From contig JAFUQX010000022.1 of NCBI GenBank assembly GCA_017472145.1, forward strand, positions 1 to 35,681: 35,681 nt of DNA, given 5' to 3'. Under the pieces are notes generated by a model. The model had not been told where the DNA came from and ran no database searches. It worked only from the letters and a program-made list of their open reading frames with translations. The DNA is from Ruminococcus sp. GTDB lineage: Bacteria; Bacillota; Clostridia; Oscillospirales; Ruminococcaceae. A program made the translations under genes and the position numbers. Each line of letters opens with the position of its first letter. Positions within the stretch are counted from its first letter, which is position 1. Below, in pieces: positions 32,198 through 35,681 of the stretch.

Positions 32198-33628
32198 TTA
32201 CTTTTCCACCGGCTCAAAACGGATGCGGATATCCGGCAGCGCATGCAGCGTGGTGTAGGAGTTATACAGACCGTCCTCCAGAGAGAGGTCGTTTTCGCCG
32301 CTTGCAGGCGGTGCGAAAATCTTCAGGGTCATATCGGCCGGGCCGTCCAGGGGCTTTTCAAAGAAGGCAGCCATCAGATCGATGGTTTTTGCCTTGGGTG
32401 CTTTATAGAACCACTTGCCGTTGATTTCCATCATGAGGTTGAGGTCCTCTTCAAAGGTTACCTCGCAGAAGGTGGGATTCTTCTCAAAGTGCAGCGGAAT
32501 GGCAATACCCTCTGCATCCTCGGAATGACCCCAGCGCAGCGTCAGCGGCAGCTGTACCTCCTCGCCCTGTGTCATGGACGGCTTGAACCAGTCGTCGTGA
32601 ATGATTTTCTTATAGGTATCCAGAACAGGCTGGGCAATACCCACATTGGGATTGTTGGGATCTTCGATTTCCAGACCCAGCCGGCCTCTGTCCCGGAACT
32701 GATAGAAGGTAAAGCCGCTGAACCAGTCGGCCTTGTCTGCCTTCAGCTTTTCGCAGAATTCACGTACCATATCGGCCTGTTCATAGGGGCCTGTAACATC
32801 GCCGTCTGCATTGAACTCAGACATAACCATAGGCTTGGGTGTGCCGCCGTTGAGGTAGCAATACCGTTCAAAGCTTCTCTTGGTCAGCTCATATGTGCCC
32901 TCAACGGTGCCGCGGCTGTGGGAATGTCCGCCGTGCTCTGCAACATCATAGGGCCAGCCCCAGTGAAGCGCCATATACTTGTCTACTGACCAGATGTCTG
33001 CTTCCGGGATGGTCTGTGCAAATTCGGCTTCCTTCTCTATTTCCTCCTTCTCCGGGTGCTCTACGCCGCCGATGCAGATGATGGTCTTTACATTGGGAGC
33101 ATGCTCCTTGATGATGCGGCTGGCACGAACGAAGAAATCAGCTACCTCCTGATAGGAGCAGCGCTTGTTGAAGGAGAACCAGTTGCCGGTGGCTTCGTGA
33201 TTGATGCGCAGGAATACACGGCCAAAGGGACGAAGATCCTCAGCGATGGCGATCAGATGCTCGTCCGTTACATGGGGGTCGATGGTCAGCGTCAGTGTGA
33301 CATCCTGGCCGTGTGCACGGATCTCACGCATACAGGTGAACGGCTCATCATCAGTTGTGCCGCCCAGACCGCCCTTATAGGTGAAATAGTCATCATAGGG
33401 GAAGTCCCAGGCAAAGCTGACATCCGGGCTTGCGTGAACAACGCTGGCCCGTCCCGGCCAGCCGGCATCCAGGGGATAGTAGCAGTACATCAGACTGATG
33501 CTGCGGTGCGGCCGGCCCAGCTTAGCCAGAATATAGTCCTGATCCACATATTCGCCGCGTTCGCTGCCGTCCCCCAGATCGACTGCGCATCTGGCTGGTC
33601 CCATATGCAGTTTATAAATTTTTTCCAT
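32198..33628 (-). CDS. GH26-like (clan GH-A) glycoside hydrolase without signal peptide
   Basis: 476 residues from the ATG at 33628 with GGAG eight bases upstream; the frame upstream is open but lies across the promoter. A TIM-barrel hydrolase with the GH26-type acid/base motif RINHEATGNWFSF (E145) and a nucleophile candidate MSEFNADGD (E271), plus IGGVEHPEKEEIEKEAEF and FYQFRDRGRLGLE. A C-terminal beta domain (about 360-476) follows. There is no signal peptide, unlike secreted mannanases, so it should act in the cytoplasm on imported oligosaccharides, or be released otherwise. Family assignment is tentative; a related clan A family is possible. Confidence 0.78.
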   Translation of the reverse strand: MEKIYKLHMGPARCAVDLGDGSERGEYVDQDYILAKLGRPHRSISLMYCYYPLDAGWPGRASVVHASPDVSFAWDFPYDDYFTYKGGLGGTTDDEPFTCMREIRAHGQDVTLTLTIDPHVTDEHLIAIAEDLRPFGRVFLRINHEATGNWFSFNKRCSYQEVADFFVRASRIIKEHAPNVKTIICIGGVEHPEKEEIEKEAEFAQTIPEADIWSVDKYMALHWGWPYDVAEHGGHSHSRGTVEGTYELTKRSFERYCYLNGGTPKPMVMSEFNADGDVTGPYEQADMVREFCEKLKADKADWFSGFTFYQFRDRGRLGLEIEDPNNPNVGIAQPVLDTYKKIIHDDWFKPSMTQGEEVQLPLTLRWGHSEDAEGIAIPLHFEKNPTFCEVTFEEDLNLMMEINGKWFYKAPKAKTIDLMAAFFEKPLDGPADMTLKIFAPPASGENDLSLEDGLYNSYTTLHALPDIRIRFEPVEK

Positions 33629-33658
33629 GATTTGTACTCCTTTTTTCATTTTCCTGAA

Positions 33659-33685
33659 AGGGAATGCAGCGCTTTCTGCATCCCT
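33659..33685 (-). promoter_or_regulatory. leader hairpin/cre-like palindrome
   Basis: Stem with arms GAATGCAG and CTGCATCC around CGCTTT, just after the start site. The minus strand reads AGAAAGCGCTGCAT, resembling a CcpA cre site (TGAAAGCGCTTTCA) at ten of fourteen positions; it may be an operator or a leader hairpin. Confidence 0.4.
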
Positions 33686-33691
33686 GTTCAT

Positions 33692-33720
33692 ATTGTACCA
33701 GAATTTTTCTATAGTGTCAA
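33692..33720 (-). promoter_or_regulatory. promoter of GH26-like gene
   Basis: Minus strand TTGACA (33715-33720), 17-bp spacer, TACAAT (33692-33697); transcription would begin near 33685. Confidence 0.88.
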
Positions 33721-33748
33721 TCGTTTCGGGTGAATTACAAAAAGAGAA

Positions 33749-33777
33749 TTGACAAAGCCGGTCTGTCATGCTAAAAT
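33749..33777 (+). promoter_or_regulatory. distal promoter before the lipoprotein gene
   Basis: TTGACA (33749-33754), 17-bp spacer, TAAAAT (33772-33777). It drives a leader that includes a minimal four-codon frame (33822-33836). Confidence 0.7.
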
Positions 33778-33821
33778 AGATGTGTAAAATGCCGGCCGAT
33801 CGGGCTGAAAAGGGAGTACGC

Positions 33822-33836
33822 ATGAAAAAATGGTGA
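33822..33836 (+). CDS. candidate minimal ORF MKKW
   Basis: ATG-Lys-Lys-Trp-stop with AGGGAG (33811-33816) five bases upstream and a promoter 45 bases before. Too short to be tested by sequence; could be a leader peptide or chance. Confidence 0.2.
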   Translation: MKKW

Positions 33837-33864
33837 GAAAACGAAAAAAATTTCAGAAAAACTA

Positions 33865-33893
33865 TAGACTTTGAGCGGAATTTATTGTATAAT
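33865..33893 (+). promoter_or_regulatory. proximal promoter of lipoprotein gene
   Basis: TAGACT (33865-33870), 17-bp spacer, TATAAT (33888-33893), 37 bases before the start. The perfect -10 makes it credible despite the moderate -35. Confidence 0.6.
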
Positions 33894-33929
33894 AAGTAGG
33901 TATTTGAAAAATTGCTTGGAGGTAAGACA

Positions 33930-35168
33930 ATGGCAAACTGGAAAAGAATCGCAGCTGCATTCACAGCTGCTGCAATGATGGGATCGCTGACGGCCTGCGG
34001 CAGCAATACTGCATATGCATTTACAATAGATGGTGAGCAGGTAAAGGCTGGTATCTACATTTATTATTCCTATGTAGCATACAATGACGCAATTACCACT
34101 CTGACAGAGCAGAATGCGGAGCTGGATACTACAGATAAGGATCTGGTGAAGGATCAGATCATCGATGATGTGGATACGCTGACCTGGATTCAGAATAAGG
34201 CGCAGGACTACTGTGAGGAGCATATTGCAGTCAATAAGGATTTTGATGCGGTGGGATTGACTCTGACCGAAGAGGAGATCAGCGAGATCGATGCTACCAT
34301 GGAGAGCTTCTGGGGAACAAACGAGGAAGTTTTTGAGGAGAATGGCATCTCTGAGGCTTCGATCCGTGAGGTTATGGAGTATACATACAAGGCCAGTGAC
34401 CTGTTCCTGTACTATTATGATATTGACGGCGAGGAAGGCGTTACCGAGGAGGAAGTGCATGACCACTATGTGGAGAATAATGCACGAGTGCAGTATGTAC
34501 GCTTCGATCTGGTGGATGGAACAGGCGCAGAGCTGGATGCGGATGGCCAGGCTGAGATTGAGGAAATGGTAAATGACTATCTGGCTGCTGTAGAGAAGCT
34601 CAAGGATGAGGACGAGATCGGTGAAAAGATGGACGAGATCCAGGAGGAGTATAACGCCTATGTAACCTCTGTTTCGGAGGAGGCTGTTGCAGCTACAGCA
34701 ACGGATGCAGAGGGCAACGTTACGACGACAACCACTACAACGACTACACTTGCTGAGGGCGAAACGACCACGACGACTACGACAACAACAGTTCCTTATG
34801 CAAACGAGTCTATTGTTGTGAAGGCTACCACAGATGAGGATACATCTGAGGAGGATATTACCTATTCTCCGTCTAAAACGATTCATGACTTTGTTTATGA
34901 TGAGGCTGAGATCAACAAGCCGGAGGTTGTGTACGACGAGGAAAACAAGGCTTACTACCTGATTGTCCGCTATGATATTGAGGAGCGTATGAACGAGGAG
35001 GATATCTGGACAGAGGATCAGAAGACCAGCGTGGTTTCTTCTATGTTCAGTGATTCTTTCCAGGAGAAGCTGGATGAATGGTGCGCTGCGATGGATGTTC
35101 AGGTGAACGAAGCAGCGATCAAGCGTTATGATCCGTTTGAAATTGATTTTACTGGTGAAGATGCATAA
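33930..35168 (+). CDS. Thr-rich SurA/PrsA-like lipoprotein, putative foldase
   Basis: 412 residues from the ATG at 33930 (MANWKRIAAAFTAAAM) with GGAGGT six bases upstream. The signal peptide ends in a lipobox, SLTACG (Cys about 25), so it is anchored to the outside of the membrane. The helical N-terminal part (VKAGIYIYYSYVAYNDAI, LTLTEEEISEIDATMESFWG) resembles SurA/PrsA chaperone domains, and VTEEEVHDHYVENNARVQYVRFDLVD leads into a PPIase-like region. Two Thr tracts (about 265-290) interrupt it before VVYDEENKAYYLIVRYDIEERM. Foldase activity is an inference; very acidic throughout. Confidence 0.7.
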   Translation: MANWKRIAAAFTAAAMMGSLTACGSNTAYAFTIDGEQVKAGIYIYYSYVAYNDAITTLTEQNAELDTTDKDLVKDQIIDDVDTLTWIQNKAQDYCEEHIAVNKDFDAVGLTLTEEEISEIDATMESFWGTNEEVFEENGISEASIREVMEYTYKASDLFLYYYDIDGEEGVTEEEVHDHYVENNARVQYVRFDLVDGTGAELDADGQAEIEEMVNDYLAAVEKLKDEDEIGEKMDEIQEEYNAYVTSVSEEAVAATATDAEGNVTTTTTTTTTLAEGETTTTTTTTTVPYANESIVVKATTDEDTSEEDITYSPSKTIHDFVYDEAEINKPEVVYDEENKAYYLIVRYDIEERMNEEDIWTEDQKTSVVSSMFSDSFQEKLDEWCAAMDVQVNEAAIKRYDPFEIDFTGEDA

Positions 35169-35188
35169 GCAAGCGCAAGCGCAAGTGT
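35168..35188 (+). repeat. short GCAAGC tandem repeat
   Basis: Three to four hexamer units (GCAAGC, GCAAGC, GCAAGT) directly after the lipoprotein stop codon. Confidence 0.6.
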
Positions 35189-35202
35189 ATAATGTGTAAT
35201 AA

Positions 35203-35238
35203 TGGGAGGCCGCTGTGGGAACAGTGGCCTCCTTTATT
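35203..35238 (+). terminator. terminator of lipoprotein gene
   Basis: GGGAGGCCGCTGT pairs with ACAGTGGCCTCC (one G-U) around a short GGGA loop, followed by TTTATTT. Confidence 0.85.
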
Positions 35239-35313
35239 TGATATAATTTGATATAGAATTTGGTTATAGTAAAAATAACCGAAAAAAGCCTGGAAAAATG
35301 TCAGATATTTGGC

Positions 35314-35342
35314 TTGACAAAGAGGGAGGGATGTGATATAAT
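35314..35342 (+). promoter_or_regulatory. rRNA operon promoter P1
   Basis: TTGACA (35314-35319), 17-bp spacer, TATAAT (35337-35342). Seven bases after the -10 is a G (35349, GCTGTC), so GTP would be the first nucleotide. Confidence 0.85.
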
Positions 35343-35423
35343 AAAAAAGCTGTCGGAGATGGTGGCAAGAAAGAGTAAAAGAGGGGATGAACGGGGCTTG
35401 GCTCTGGTTCACAATTTATTTAC

Positions 35424-35452
35424 TTGACAACTTAAAGGACATATGATATAAT
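35424..35452 (+). promoter_or_regulatory. rRNA operon promoter P2
   Basis: TTGACA (35424-35429), 17-bp spacer, TATAAT (35447-35452), predicted start G35459. GACAACT at the -35 and AGTTGTC over the start form an inverted repeat. Confidence 0.88.
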
Positions 35453-35511
35453 AAATGAGTTGTCTGTCGAATGAACGAAGAGGGAGTCAAACAACTTCAC
35501 AAATTGTTTAC

Positions 35512-35540
35512 TTGACAACTCAAAGATTATGTGATATAAT
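35512..35540 (+). promoter_or_regulatory. rRNA operon promoter P3
   Basis: TTGACA (35512-35517), 17-bp spacer, TATAAT (35535-35540), start G35547. It is a near copy of P2 shifted 88 bp, with the same GACAACT/AGTTGTC arms. Confidence 0.88.
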
Positions 35541-35546
35541 AAATGA

Positions 35547-35681
35547 GTTGTCGCCGAGAGGAAAGACAGCAAGAAGGTATCTTGAAAATTGAACAATGCA
35601 CTACAAGCGAACAAGCCCTTGAAGTTTAGTTGAGTGAAAGCTGAACTAAACCTTTGAGACTGTCGAGGCGAGACAGAAACA
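35547..35681 (+). other. probable 5' leader of an rRNA operon (16S beyond window)
   Basis: After P3 the sequence has CTTGAAAATTGAACAATG, typical of Firmicutes rRNA leaders, an 8-bp stem GTTTAGTT (35624-35631)/AACTAAAC (35644-35651) and a CTGTC/GACAG stem (35660-35676) like RNase III processing stalks. No protein frame starts here and the 16S sequence is not reached. Confidence 0.7.

Noticed and set aside
1-35681. Mobile elements, prophage or integration sites
   Set aside because: No transposase, integrase or terminal inverted repeat was seen; tRNA-Ser genes are intact and not followed by a duplicated 3' end.

Overview
The window looks like chromosome of a cellulosome-building, low-GC-phylum but moderately GC-rich Ruminococcus (Oscillospiraceae); R. 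champanellensis or R. flavefaciens is my best guess. The reasons are three secreted proteins ending in dockerins, long poly-threonine linkers, a secreted CBM4-Ig-GH9 cellulase, a SAM-I riboswitch before metK, and Firmicutes-style promoters (TTGACA, 17 bp, TATAAT) and Shine-Dalgarno sites. I see no insertion sequence, phage, integrase or CRISPR array. Most of the window is core genome with cellulosome and envelope genes set among housekeeping genes.

Layout. 120-6047 (minus): a probable operon polA, rimI, a 374-residue membrane protein with an extra C-terminal domain, then three smaller tandem paralogues of its membrane part, two of the junctions carrying the same 34-bp repeat. 6123-9170 (plus): aroB, then aroC with a DUF4364-type gene (chorismate pathway). 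9246-10804: a MerR regulator with membrane segments and a zinc-ribbon tail, translationally coupled to a CPBP-family membrane protease. 10936-15951: two dockerin proteins, one with two near-identical presumed carbohydrate-binding modules and no enzyme, the other a GH9 cellulase with a long structured leader. 15994-18119: SAM-I riboswitch, metK and a CarD-like regulator. 18221-19483 (minus): a GHL10-type lipoprotein. 19640-22992: fhs, tsaE, tsaB, rpiB. 23062-26473: a Gfo/Idh/MocA dehydrogenase and an 802-residue LRR protein with a third dockerin of another type. 26536-27292 (minus): nitroreductase behind a leader that ends in an intrinsic terminator. 27489-27789: two tRNA-Ser genes. 27822-29211: an SDR and an HD-domain protein. 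29342-31672: PerR/Fur regulator, rubrerythrin and a ClC channel (oxidative stress). 31749-33720 (minus): a zinc-ribbon coiled-coil protein and a GH26-like hydrolase without signal peptide. 33749-35238: a Thr-rich SurA/PrsA-like lipoprotein. 35314-35681: three tandem promoters and the leader of what is very probably an rRNA operon whose 16S gene lies beyond the window.

The least explained items are the tandem membrane-protein array, the membrane-anchored MerR/CPBP pair, the enzyme-free double-module dockerin protein, the LRR-dockerin protein, the leader/terminator before the nitroreductase and the leader of the cellulase. All family names come from reading the sequence; no database search was possible.
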